Shown here: piece after piece, positions 8,884-16,322 of the stretch
How the letters are laid out: each line of letters starts with the position of its first letter
Position numbering within the stretch: position 1 is the stretch's first letter
Source of the DNA: Aliivibrio sp. EL58
Lineage (GTDB): Bacteria > Pseudomonadota > Gammaproteobacteria > Enterobacterales > Vibrionaceae
DNA: 64,000 nucleotides
NCBI RefSeq assembly: GCF_900312675.1
Contig: NZ_OMPC01000009.1
Location: forward strand, 682,001 to 746,000
Reading direction: 5' to 3'
Position numbers and translations under genes: made by a program
The notes under the pieces: generated by a model
Database searches by the model: none
What the model was told of the DNA's origin: nothing
Seen by the model: the letters and a program-made list of their open reading frames with translations, nothing else

Positions 8884-10173
8884 ATGAAAAAGTCACTTTC
8901 AAGTAGAATTTTTATAGGTTTATTCGCTGGCCTATTAATCGGTACAGCTATTCAATACATGTTTAATGGTGTTGCGTTTTTTGACTCGTTTCTTTTAGGA
9001 GCAGCAGAAGGCGTTGGTGGAATGTTTGTTTCACTCATCAAATTACTCGTCGTTCCGTTGGTTTATGTTTCAATTGTTTGCGGTATCGTTGAACTAAAAG
9101 ACATTGCTTCATTTGGTCGCCTTGGTGGTAAAACTTTTGCTCTTTACCTTATTAATACCATTATCGCGATCACTGCAGCACTAACTGTGGGTATGATATT
9201 TGCGCCAGGCGCAGACGCTAACTTAGCAGGAACTGTTGTCGCTGGCTCTGTAGAGCTAAAAGCAACTGAAACCCCTGACATCTTCTCATTGATTACTAAT
9301 ATTGTTCCTAGTAATCCTGTAGAAGCTTTTGCTAGCGGTGATATGCTACAAATCATCTTTATGGCAATCCTAACGGGTCTAGCGATTCAAGCGCTTGATC
9401 ATCGTGGCGGTCCTGCGATTAAAACCTTTAAAGTCGCTAACGAAATCATGATGAAGCTAATTAGCCTAGTAATGAGTCTTGCTCCTTATGGTGTATTTGC
9501 ATTAATGATCCAACTAGGTGCAACATTAGATGCGAACACATTAATGTCTGTTGCAGGCTACGTTGCACTTGTTATTGCAATGCTTGTCTTCTGGATTTTT
9601 GTTTTCTATCCATTCATGGTTGCTTTAACAACAGGAATTTCACCAAAAATATTCTTACGCGCAGTACGTGAACAAATCTTGTTTTCATTATCAACAGCAA
9701 GTTCGAATGCAACAATCCCTGTAACTATGCGTACGTTAACAGATAAATTGGATGTCTCTAAATCAGTAGCAGGCTTTGGTGTACCGCTGGGTGCAACGAT
9801 GAATATGTCTGGCGTATCTATCTATATTGCACTTGCCGCTATCTTTGTTGCTAATGCATTTGGCCAACCAATTAATACTGCAGACTTATTTACTCTAGGC
9901 TTCACAATTCTACTGTTATCTATTGGTGCTGGTGGCGTTCCTGGTGGTGGTGTTGTAATGGTTGGTGTTATCTTGCATCAACTAGGTCTTCCACCCGAAG
10001 GTCTTGCTATTGTTGCTGCCGTTGACCGTATCAATGATATGTTCTGTACTTCATCAAATGTTGTTGGTGATACTGCAGTAAATACAATTGTTGCTAAATC
10101 TGAAGGCAAAATTGGCAAAGAAACAGAAGAAGAAAGAAAAGAAGAAACATTTGTTCAACAAGTGAGTAACTAA
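8884..10173 (+). CDS. Dicarboxylate/amino acid:cation symporter family protein, probable neutral amino-acid substrate
   Basis: A 429-residue polytopic membrane protein of the DAACS (SLC1/GltPh) family. Recognisable motifs are the hairpin 1 serine-rich stretch (SLSTASSNATIPVT), the TM7 sodium motif (GATMNMSGV in place of NMDGT), hairpin 2 (GAGGVPGGG), and the TM8 binding segment VDRINDMFCTSSNVVGD. Aligning TM8 with GltPh puts Asp381, Asp385 and Cys388 at GltPh positions 390, 394 and 397. Position 397 is Arg in acidic-substrate carriers and Cys or Thr in neutral ASCT-type carriers. I therefore infer a neutral amino acid such as Ser, Thr or Ala. Start chosen at 8884 because AGG lies six bases upstream; an in-frame ATG at 8806 would add 26 unlikely residues. 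Confidence 0.87.
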   Translation: MKKSLSSRIFIGLFAGLLIGTAIQYMFNGVAFFDSFLLGAAEGVGGMFVSLIKLLVVPLVYVSIVCGIVELKDIASFGRLGGKTFALYLINTIIAITAALTVGMIFAPGADANLAGTVVAGSVELKATETPDIFSLITNIVPSNPVEAFASGDMLQIIFMAILTGLAIQALDHRGGPAIKTFKVANEIMMKLISLVMSLAPYGVFALMIQLGATLDANTLMSVAGYVALVIAMLVFWIFVFYPFMVALTTGISPKIFLRAVREQILFSLSTASSNATIPVTMRTLTDKLDVSKSVAGFGVPLGATMNMSGVSIYIALAAIFVANAFGQPINTADLFTLGFTILLLSIGAGGVPGGGVVMVGVILHQLGLPPEGLAIVAAVDRINDMFCTSSNVVGDTAVNTIVAKSEGKIGKETEEERKEETFVQQVSN

Positions 10174-10201
10174 ACAAACGTTCCAAAAAAGATAAATATA
10201 T

Positions 10202-10227
10202 GAGAGAGCTAACTAGCTCTCTCTTTT
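10202..10227 (+). terminator. Terminator of the symporter gene
   Basis: Nine-base perfect stem GAGAGAGCT / AGCTCTCTC with loop AACT and a following TTTTATTT tail. Confidence 0.88.
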
Positions 10228-10281
10228 ATTTAGAAAAAATATCTTTATAATGCATCTACATTTTTTTCACATTTTTGAGTT

Positions 10282-10806
10282 ATGAAGTCTTACTTTTTAT
10301 CTTTGTTATTTTTTATTTCATTACTTCCTGTTGAGATCAGCGCGGAAGAGGAACCTAGTGAATTATCCCTTTACTCTGTAAACACAGGGTCATTCCTCTA
10401 TCATTTAGTTCCCTACGATCCAGACTCTCATCAATACTTTGGTAATCAATATTTTTCTGTTGAGCGAAAGTTTTCGGAAGATTCTGATTACAGCTTCATG
10501 CTAGGAACCTTTTTAAATAGCCAAGCCAATCGCTGTATGCTTATTGGTGTTCGAAAAGACTGGTATCGCGTGAATAGCAAACTTGTGATTAAAGGGATGT
10601 ATTCATACGCAGGTGAATTCTTTGTCGATGCCTTTGAAGATTGTGGTGACGGCGGGATATATAAAACCTCAAAAGAGAAGTTCGGTGTTGCTTTTGCCCC
10701 TTATATCTATCATGCGGCACAATACAATTTCACCGATTATTTTGGCGTAGAAGCCGGGTTTATTCTACCCGGCATTATCGTTATGAGTATGCAATGGAGT
10801 TTCTAA
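10282..10806 (+). CDS. Small outer-membrane beta-barrel protein, function unknown
   Basis: A 174-residue protein that I do not recognise by name. It has a signal peptide (residues 1-21, ending EISA). The mature part is rich in aromatic residues and alternating strands, and the chain ends in the outer-membrane signature MQWSF with a C-terminal Phe. Two or three cysteines (NRCMLIG, EDCGDGG) may form a disulfide. Size and shape recall 8-stranded barrels such as PagP-like proteins, but PagP catalytic residues cannot be assigned. It stands alone between two terminators, with a short gap after the symporter. Confidence 0.7.
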   Translation: MKSYFLSLLFFISLLPVEISAEEEPSELSLYSVNTGSFLYHLVPYDPDSHQYFGNQYFSVERKFSEDSDYSFMLGTFLNSQANRCMLIGVRKDWYRVNSKLVIKGMYSYAGEFFVDAFEDCGDGGIYKTSKEKFGVAFAPYIYHAAQYNFTDYFGVEAGFILPGIIVMSMQWSF

Positions 10807-10834
10807 CTTCATAAAAATACTAGCTAAGAAATAC

Positions 10835-10874
10835 AAAAAAACCACGACTCATTAAATGATAATCGTGGTTTTTT
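10835..10874. terminator. Bidirectional terminator, outer-membrane barrel gene / yehS
   Basis: Twelve-base arms AAAAAACCACGA / TCGTGGTTTTTT around an AT-rich loop, between convergent genes. Confidence 0.88.
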
Positions 10875-10893
10875 ATTATGGTAAAGAAAAAGC

Positions 10894-11379
10894 TTATTCG
10901 CTTTCTAGTTCAGGTTCTGCTTCACCACGTAGATCTTGTTGAACGCCTTGTAAAAAGTTACGTAGAACTTGGTCTTTACAAATACGGTAGTGTTTATGAT
11001 CTGGCTTGCGGAAGAAAGCGCTTAATTCGTGCTTACTCAGACGGAAGTTAACTAACTTCATAAGATCTAAAACATCATCTGCTTTTAAGTTTAAAGCAAT
11101 TTGTAGTTTTTTAAGAATGATGTTGTTCGTTAGTTTTTCTTCAGGCTTTGGTTGCTCGCCTTCACGCTTACCACGACGATCATTGATTAAACCATTTAGA
11201 AACGTTGCTAATTGAACATCTTGACAACTTTTATAGTCTTTATCGTCATCCGCTTTTAACCAGTTACATACTTCTTCACGAGTTACTTTAAGATCAGCGG
11301 CACCAAACAGTGCGATCATTTTTGTATCGTCAAAATCAAAAGTATAGCGAATGCGTCGTAGAACGTCGTTATTAGTCAA
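10894..11379 (-). CDS. yehS: YehS-like DUF1456 protein
   Basis: A 161-residue cytoplasmic protein made of two tandem DUF1456 repeats. The first begins TNNDVLRRIRYTFDFDD (residues 2-18) and the second TNNIILKKLQIALNLKAD (residues 84-101). Each contains a helix-rich region followed by a C.D...R.FLNGL-type end (LATFLNGLINDRRG, LRNFLQGVQQDLRG). Function is unknown in E. coli, where yehS adjoins btsR-btsS; here btsS and btsR lie 2.4 kb away, so the neighbourhood is loosely kept. The tail is Glu-rich. Confidence 0.87.
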   Translation of the reverse strand: MTNNDVLRRIRYTFDFDDTKMIALFGAADLKVTREEVCNWLKADDDKDYKSCQDVQLATFLNGLINDRRGKREGEQPKPEEKLTNNIILKKLQIALNLKADDVLDLMKLVNFRLSKHELSAFFRKPDHKHYRICKDQVLRNFLQGVQQDLRGEAEPELESE

Positions 11380-11467
11380 GGTAGATCCTAAATGTCTTAA
11401 TTTAAATTAGAGGCAGACTATAACTCTTAATGCGCATAGGTAAAAGATTTATGTGATCTCAAGACAG

Positions 11468-11493
11468 AAAAAACCCGAGATTTACCTCGGGCT
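11468..11493 (-). terminator. Terminator of htpX
   Basis: Stem CCCGAG / CTCGGG with six T on the minus strand, 28 bases past the htpX stop. Confidence 0.8.
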
Positions 11494-11520
11494 TATTAAA
11501 TATCTTATGATCTTACTAAA

Positions 11521-12396
11521 TTACATTTGGCGTAATGCATTAATACGTTTATCTAATGGCGGGTGGCTCATTAGTAATTCCATTAATGTGTGCTTACCGT
11601 TAATGCCGAAAGCCATCATAGAACCTTCTAGTTGAGACTCCTGTCCCGTACGTAAGCGCTCTAATGCCGCGATCATTTTCTCTTTACCAACCAACTGTGC
11701 AGCACCTGCATCAGCATGGAATTCGCGATGACGACTAAACCACATCGTCAAGAAGCTTGCTAAGAAACCAAACGCAATTTCAAGAATAGTAGAAACGATG
11801 AAATACGTCATAAAACTACCACCTTCGCCCTCACCTTCTTCATCGTTTGACGTAAAACCACTAACAGCATTTGCAATCATACGTGATAAGAAAATAACGA
11901 AGGTATTCACGACACCTTGCATTAACGTCATTGTTATCATATCGCCATTTGCAATGTGACTCACTTCATGAGCAAGAACCGCTTCAGCTTCATCACGAGT
12001 CATGCTGTGAAGTAAGCCTGTTGATACTGCAACCAATGAATCATCACGCTTAGCACCAGTAGCAAAAGCATTCATATCAGGCGAGTCGTAAATTGCAACC
12101 GTTGGCATACCAATACCAACTTGCTGCGCTTGACGAGCTACCGTCTGCATTAACCAATGTTCAGTTTCATTACGAGGTTGTTCAATAACCTCACCACCTA
12201 CTGAACGTAATGCCATTGATTTTGACATCATTAGAGAAACTAACGAACCACCAAAACCGAACAATACAGCCATAACAAGTAAACCAGAAAGGCTACCTTG
12301 TTGAATCCCCGTAACCGCATAAACAATATTCAGAACAATACTGAATACAATCATCACAGCTAAGTTTGTTGCTAAAAACAGCGCAATACGCTTCAT
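11521..12396 (-). CDS. htpX: Membrane metalloprotease HtpX
   Basis: A 291-residue M48B zinc endopeptidase of the inner membrane that degrades misfolded membrane proteins together with FtsH. Two N-terminal transmembrane segments (residues 4-29 and 36-56) precede the cytoplasmic catalytic core, which carries the zinc motif His143-Glu-x-x-His147 ([12 protein letters not shown]). Two further hydrophobic segments follow ([30 protein letters not shown]), and the third ligand is the Glu of REFHADAGA. Length matches E. coli (293). An SD-like GAGAG precedes the start. Commonly under Cpx control in enterics; I see no clear CpxR box here. Confidence 0.95.
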   Translation of the reverse strand: MKRIALFLATNLAVMIVFSIVLNIVYAVTGIQQGSLSGLLVMAVLFGFGGSLVSLMMSKSMALRSVGGEVIEQPRNETEHWLMQTVARQAQQVGIGMPTVAIYDSPDMNAFATGAKRDDSLVAVSTGLLHSMTRDEAEAVLAHEVSHIANGDMITMTLMQGVVNTFVIFLSRMIANAVSGFTSNDEEGEGEGGSFMTYFIVSTILEIAFGFLASFLTMWFSRHREFHADAGAAQLVGKEKMIAALERLRTGQESQLEGSMMAFGINGKHTLMELLMSHPPLDKRINALRQM

Positions 12397-12701
12397 TTAT
12401 CTTTCTCTCCAGTTAATAATTAATTCAACTCATTTATTTTTTTATTTTGAGTTGGAACCAAACGCATCTAGCACGCTTAATAGGTATACCCATAAGATAG
12501 TGCCATTTCCTATAAACACAAGGGCTTGACGCACTTTGATACACTTTCTTATCTCCTATTTACCTTTATTCACTACTTTTTAAACAACTAAAGCCTGAAT
12601 GGTAAATTAAGAGGGTTAGACTTAAGTCGTATTGCACGCTTTTTTATTTAGGTTTAACTTGTCCTTAATGAATCAAAATAAATAATGCTCAAGGACCGAA
12701 C
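12397..12701. other. Intergenic region htpX / 53-residue gene
   Basis: 305 bases between divergent genes. It holds the htpX upstream region and the sigma70-like promoter at 12526-12554 reading towards the small gene. No other structure found. Confidence 0.5.
12526..12554 (+). promoter_or_regulatory. Sigma70-like promoter for the 53-residue gene
   Basis: TTGACG, a 17-base spacer, then TTATCT, reading towards the small gene with a leader of roughly 140 bases. Spacing is ideal and the -35 is near consensus. Predicted by eye only. Confidence 0.5.
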
Positions 12702-12863
12702 ATGACAGAGAAAGAAACTTACCTAATGGCGATTGACATGCTTTGCTGCCATCTGGGGTTATCAAAAGAAGAAGCCCAAAAGCAATTGGGAATTGAAGAT
12801 CAAACGAATATCGAAAGTCAGATTGCTGATACTCAAGAAGCATTGATGGGTTTATATCGCTAA
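12702..12863 (+). CDS. Small 53-residue protein, function unknown
   Basis: ATG at 12702 to TAA at 12861-12863 encodes a 53-residue acidic, helical protein (MTEKETYLMAIDMLCCHLG, ending ALMGLYR). It is preceded by a strong Shine-Dalgarno AAGGA (12691-12695) six bases from the start, and followed 20 bases later by a strong bidirectional terminator. A good sigma70-like promoter lies upstream. Two adjacent cysteines (residues 15-16) stand out. These signals make it a genuine gene rather than chance; the longer open frame on the opposite strand (12673-12879) has no such signals. I do not recognise the family. Confidence 0.75.
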   Translation: MTEKETYLMAIDMLCCHLGLSKEEAQKQLGIEDQTNIESQIADTQEALMGLYR

Positions 12864-12883
12864 TTGAAATATAGCACATACAA

Positions 12884-12920
12884 AAAAGGCAGCTTACTAA
12901 CTAATAGTAAGCTGCCTTTT
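12884..12920. terminator. Bidirectional terminator, small gene / satP
   Basis: Long 16-base stem AAAAGGCAGCTTACTA / TAGTAAGCTGCCTTTT with a 5-base loop between convergent genes. Confidence 0.92.
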
Positions 12921-12940
12921 GCTATTTTATGAATAGAAAC

Positions 12941-13531
12941 TTATGCAGTAACTGCAGCTGTTTCTTTTGTTTTCATTTCACCAACAGGTAATACAGTACG
13001 ACCGTATTCACCATTAATTACTTGAGCCATAGAGAAGTACATAGCACTTAAACCACAGAATAGACCAACATAACCAGCCATGTGGCCAATTAATACGCTA
13101 CCAGTGAAGTCGCGAGCTGAAAGCAATGCGAACAAGATAGTTAAGCTACCGAATACAACTTGCTTAGCACGTGGGTAGTTGAATGTACCCAAGAATAAGA
13201 AGAATGTTAATACACCCCACATTGCAAGGTACCAACCCATGAATGCTGCTGACGTTGCTTGGCCTAGCCCCATTTCTGGCATAAGAATTAAGCCAACAAG
13301 AGATAACCAGAAGAAACCGTAAGAAGTAAATGCTGTAGTACCAAATGTATTACCCTTTTTATACTCCATGATGCCTGCGATTACTTGTGCAAGACCACCG
13401 TAAAAAATACCCATTGATAAGATCGCAGTATTTAAAGGAAAGAAACCAGCATTATGCAGGTTTAATAACACAGTTGTCATACCAAAAGCCATTAAGCCTA
13501 ATGGTGCTGGATTTGCAAGTTTGTTCGACAT
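12941..13531 (-). CDS. satP: Acetate/succinate transporter SatP (GPR1/FUN34/YaaH family)
   Basis: A 196-residue protein with six transmembrane segments. It starts with the family signature NPAPLGLMAFGMTTVLLNLHN (the NPAPLGL motif that lines the acetate path), followed by GIFYGGLAQVIAG. Members are proton-coupled or channel-like acetate and succinate uptake proteins of the inner membrane. It is divergent from the btsS-btsR operon and close to a CstA-family transporter, so this segment clusters uptake of small overflow carboxylates (acetate, and by inference pyruvate). Confidence 0.92.
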   Translation of the reverse strand: MSNKLANPAPLGLMAFGMTTVLLNLHNAGFFPLNTAILSMGIFYGGLAQVIAGIMEYKKGNTFGTTAFTSYGFFWLSLVGLILMPEMGLGQATSAAFMGWYLAMWGVLTFFLFLGTFNYPRAKQVVFGSLTILFALLSARDFTGSVLIGHMAGYVGLFCGLSAMYFSMAQVINGEYGRTVLPVGEMKTKETAAVTA

Positions 13532-13773
13532 TTCGATGCCTCAAAAAAAGGTGTAATAGTTAAAAAAATGTTTAGGAAGCGCATTCTATTTACGAGCAGC
13601 AAAGATCACAAGTATCATTTATGAAATCTTACATTTCATTTATTGCATTCTTAAATTTAAGTCGCTAGCATCATTTTTTATAACTCATTACATCCAGTTT
13701 CCCCCTCTTCTATTTAGACAGTATTCCTAATTACGATTACACTAGAGATCTTGCATATTAGTTGAGAATCTTC

Positions 13774-15456
13774 ATGGAATTGGTGTTTTCCCTGCTACAA
13801 CAATTGAGTGTTTATCTTGTTCTTGCTTATTTATTAAGTAAGACCCCTCTATTTCTTCCTATTACGACTATTTCAGGACGTTGGAGCCACCGTTTTCTTT
13901 GCTACATCATCTTTTCTGGCTTCTGTATTTTAGGTACTTATTTTGGCCTTGCTATTCAAGATGCGATTGCTAATACAAGAGCAATTGGTGCAGTAATGGG
14001 AGGAGTGCTAGGTGGCCCTTTAGTTGGTTTCTTTGTTGGCCTAACGGGAGGCTTACATCGATACTCTATGGGAGGATTCACCGATCTAGCCTGTGCTATA
14101 TCAACGACAGCTGAGGGGCTTCTTGGTGGATTGTTTCATTTATACTTTGTTCGTAAAAATCAAATAGATCAATTATTTAAACCAAGAACGGTTTTAATGA
14201 TTGCCTTTATTGCAGAGCTATTACAAATGACCATCATTCTAATAGTAGCCAAACCATTTGATCAAGCTTATGCACTTGTCTCCTCTATCATTTTACCTAT
14301 GGTTGTCGCCAATTCAGTTGGGGCCGCCATGTTCATGAGTATTATCCAAGATAGAAAAACGATTTATGAAAAGTACTCCGCAGCATTCTCTAATAAAGCC
14401 CTTAATATTGCTCAACGTTCTGTCGGTATATTAAGCCAAGGTTTCAACCAAGAAAACAGTGAGCAAATAGCCAAAATCATCTATGAAGAGACGGGGGTTG
14501 GCGCGGTATCTATTACCGATAAAGAGAAAATATTAGCTTTTATTGGTATTGGAGATGACCACCACTTACCTGGCACTCCTATCGCTTCTGATTACACTCG
14601 AAAAGCCATAAAGCAAAGTAAAGTGATGTACATCGATGGGGATGAATACCCTTATCAATGCTCTATTGATGACAAATGTAAACTCGGATCAGCACTGGTT
14701 ATTCCTCTTATTGGGGTGAATAATGAGGTTATTGGTACTATTAAACTGTATGAGCCAAAACTGAAACTATTTTCTTATATCAACCTAACATTAGGCGAAG
14801 GCATTGCTAAATTGCTCTCTAACCAAATTCTAGCTGGGCGATATTTACAACAACAAACGCTATTAACCCAAGCCGAATTGCGTTTATTACAAGCTCAAGT
14901 CAATCCTCATTTCTTATTCAATGCATTAAATACCATTAGTGCCGTAATTCGACGAGATCCCAATCGGGCCCGTGAATTAATTCAGCATTTATCACAATTT
15001 TTCCGTCGAAATTTAAAGCAGAACTTTGAGCAAGTTACCTTAAAAGAAGAACTGCATCACGTACAATCTTATCTAGAAATTGAACTGGCTCGCTTTGCAG
15101 ATAGACTAACCGTCACTATCGATGTGGATGAAAGCTTATACTCATTAAAACTTCCTACATTCACTCTTCAACCTTTAGTCGAGAATGCGATCAAACATGG
15201 AACGTCTAATATGTTTGAAGAAGGAGAGATAAAAATCAACGCTTATCTATCCCACCATCAAGTCATTCTTGAGGTTATAGATAATGCAGGACTATACGTA
15301 GAACAAACCAGCAGCGATGGCTTAGGCACAACCATTGTTGATAAACGCTTAAAAAATCAATTTGGTGATGCGTTTGGATTAACGCTATCTTGTATTGAAA
15401 ACAAACAAACCAAAGCCACTATTCACTTACCATTAGAGACGATAAATCATGCTTAA
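13774..15456 (+). CDS. btsS: Pyruvate-sensing histidine kinase BtsS (YehU)
   Basis: A 560-residue LytS-type sensor kinase. The N-terminal 5TM-LYT receptor domain (residues about 5-195) is followed by a GAF domain (about 215-350). The transmitter has phospho-acceptor His379 in AQVNPHFLFNALN, and the HATPase domain has its N box in TLQPLVENAIKHG. Similarity to E. coli BtsS runs the whole length. The residues reported for pyruvate binding in E. coli BtsS (Arg72, Arg99, Cys110, Ser113) correspond to Arg69, Arg96, Cys107 and Ser110 here. ATG at 13774 is preferred to the in-frame TTG at 13762, which overlaps the probable SD GAGA. It overlaps btsR by 8 bases. Confidence 0.95.
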   Translation: MELVFSLLQQLSVYLVLAYLLSKTPLFLPITTISGRWSHRFLCYIIFSGFCILGTYFGLAIQDAIANTRAIGAVMGGVLGGPLVGFFVGLTGGLHRYSMGGFTDLACAISTTAEGLLGGLFHLYFVRKNQIDQLFKPRTVLMIAFIAELLQMTIILIVAKPFDQAYALVSSIILPMVVANSVGAAMFMSIIQDRKTIYEKYSAAFSNKALNIAQRSVGILSQGFNQENSEQIAKIIYEETGVGAVSITDKEKILAFIGIGDDHHLPGTPIASDYTRKAIKQSKVMYIDGDEYPYQCSIDDKCKLGSALVIPLIGVNNEVIGTIKLYEPKLKLFSYINLTLGEGIAKLLSNQILAGRYLQQQTLLTQAELRLLQAQVNPHFLFNALNTISAVIRRDPNRARELIQHLSQFFRRNLKQNFEQVTLKEELHHVQSYLEIELARFADRLTVTIDVDESLYSLKLPTFTLQPLVENAIKHGTSNMFEEGEIKINAYLSHHQVILEVIDNAGLYVEQTSSDGLGTTIVDKRLKNQFGDAFGLTLSCIENKQTKATIHLPLETINHA

Positions 15457-16165
15457 AGCCATTGTGATTGACGACGAACTGTTTGCTCGTGAAGAGTTAA
15501 TTGAACAATTAAATGAAATTGGTCACATTGATGTTATTGCCGAGTGTGGTAACGCAATTGATGGATTAAAGCAGATAAATCAACTAAAGCCTGATGTGGT
15601 CTTTCTTGATATCCAAATGCCAAAGATCACAGGGATGGACTTAATTAGCATGCTTGATCCTGAAACCATGCCAAATGTGGTTTTTGTTACCGCTTATGAT
15701 GAGTTTGCTGTAAAAGCCTTTGAAGATAATGCCTTTGATTATCTACTCAAACCAATCGAGCCTTGCCGCCTTGAAAAAACAGTAAAACGCTTATTAGCTG
15801 CAGAAACCAAACAAGATTTATCCCCTATCGCGCAGACCGAGATCGCTCTAATCCCCTGCTCTGGACACAATAGGATCCTTCTTTTGCCAGCACAAGAACT
15901 TGAGGTTGCAAGTATTCAAGCTTCAGGGGTTCAACTGCTAACAAAAACAGAAACCGCTTGTACACAATTAACATTAAAAGTGCTTGAAGAGAAAACCCCA
16001 CTCATTCGCTGCCATCGCCAATTTTTAATTAACCCCCATTTCATTCGAGAGATTAAATTACATGATAATGGTACAAGTGAGATCCTCACTCAAAGTGGTC
16101 ATATAGCTCAAGTCAGCCGACGTTACCTAAAAGAAATCAAAGAGCGATTAGGAATTCAGCATTAA
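15449..16165 (+). CDS. btsR: LytTR response regulator BtsR (YehT)
   Basis: A 238-residue regulator. The receiver domain has acidic pocket IDDE (7-10), phospho-acceptor Asp54 (VVFLDIQMP) and the conserved Lys of YLLKPIEP. A LytTR DNA-binding domain follows (about 135-235, with LIRCHRQFLINPHFI and QVSRRYLKEIKERL). Translation is coupled to btsS by the 8-base overlap ATGCTTAA. The probable target is the next gene, a CstA-family transporter, whose upstream region has three ACCACT direct repeats. This parallels E. coli, where BtsR activates btsT (yjiY), though there the target is unlinked. Confidence 0.95.
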   Translation: MLKAIVIDDELFAREELIEQLNEIGHIDVIAECGNAIDGLKQINQLKPDVVFLDIQMPKITGMDLISMLDPETMPNVVFVTAYDEFAVKAFEDNAFDYLLKPIEPCRLEKTVKRLLAAETKQDLSPIAQTEIALIPCSGHNRILLLPAQELEVASIQASGVQLLTKTETACTQLTLKVLEEKTPLIRCHRQFLINPHFIREIKLHDNGTSEILTQSGHIAQVSRRYLKEIKERLGIQH

Positions 16166-16180
16166 TAAAAATGGTTTAAA

Positions 16181-16227
16181 ACCACTCAAGATTAAATAAC
16201 ACCACTTAACCCCTCCTCATAACCACT
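16181..16227 (+). promoter_or_regulatory. Probable BtsR operator: three ACCACT direct repeats
   Basis: ACCACT occurs at 16181-16186, 16201-16206 and 16222-16227, with start-to-start distances of 20 and 21 bases, i.e. about two helical turns. From memory, the E. coli BtsR site is a direct repeat of ACC(G/A)CT separated by 13 bases, so unit and arrangement match closely, with slightly longer spacers (14 and 15). It lies 96-142 bases before the transporter start. LytTR regulators typically bind such phased repeats. Confidence 0.7.
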
Positions 16228-16322
16228 CACCTTTTTTGGGCGTGAACTCTTTACGTCCATCAGTATGATAGCCAGCATATTAATTTATCTATTTAACCAG
16301 TAATTCAAACAAGGAATAAATT

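Noticed and set aside
12673-12879. Minus-strand open frame of 68 codons over the small 53-residue gene
   Set aside because: No SD or promoter on that strand; the plus-strand frame has SD, promoter and terminator.
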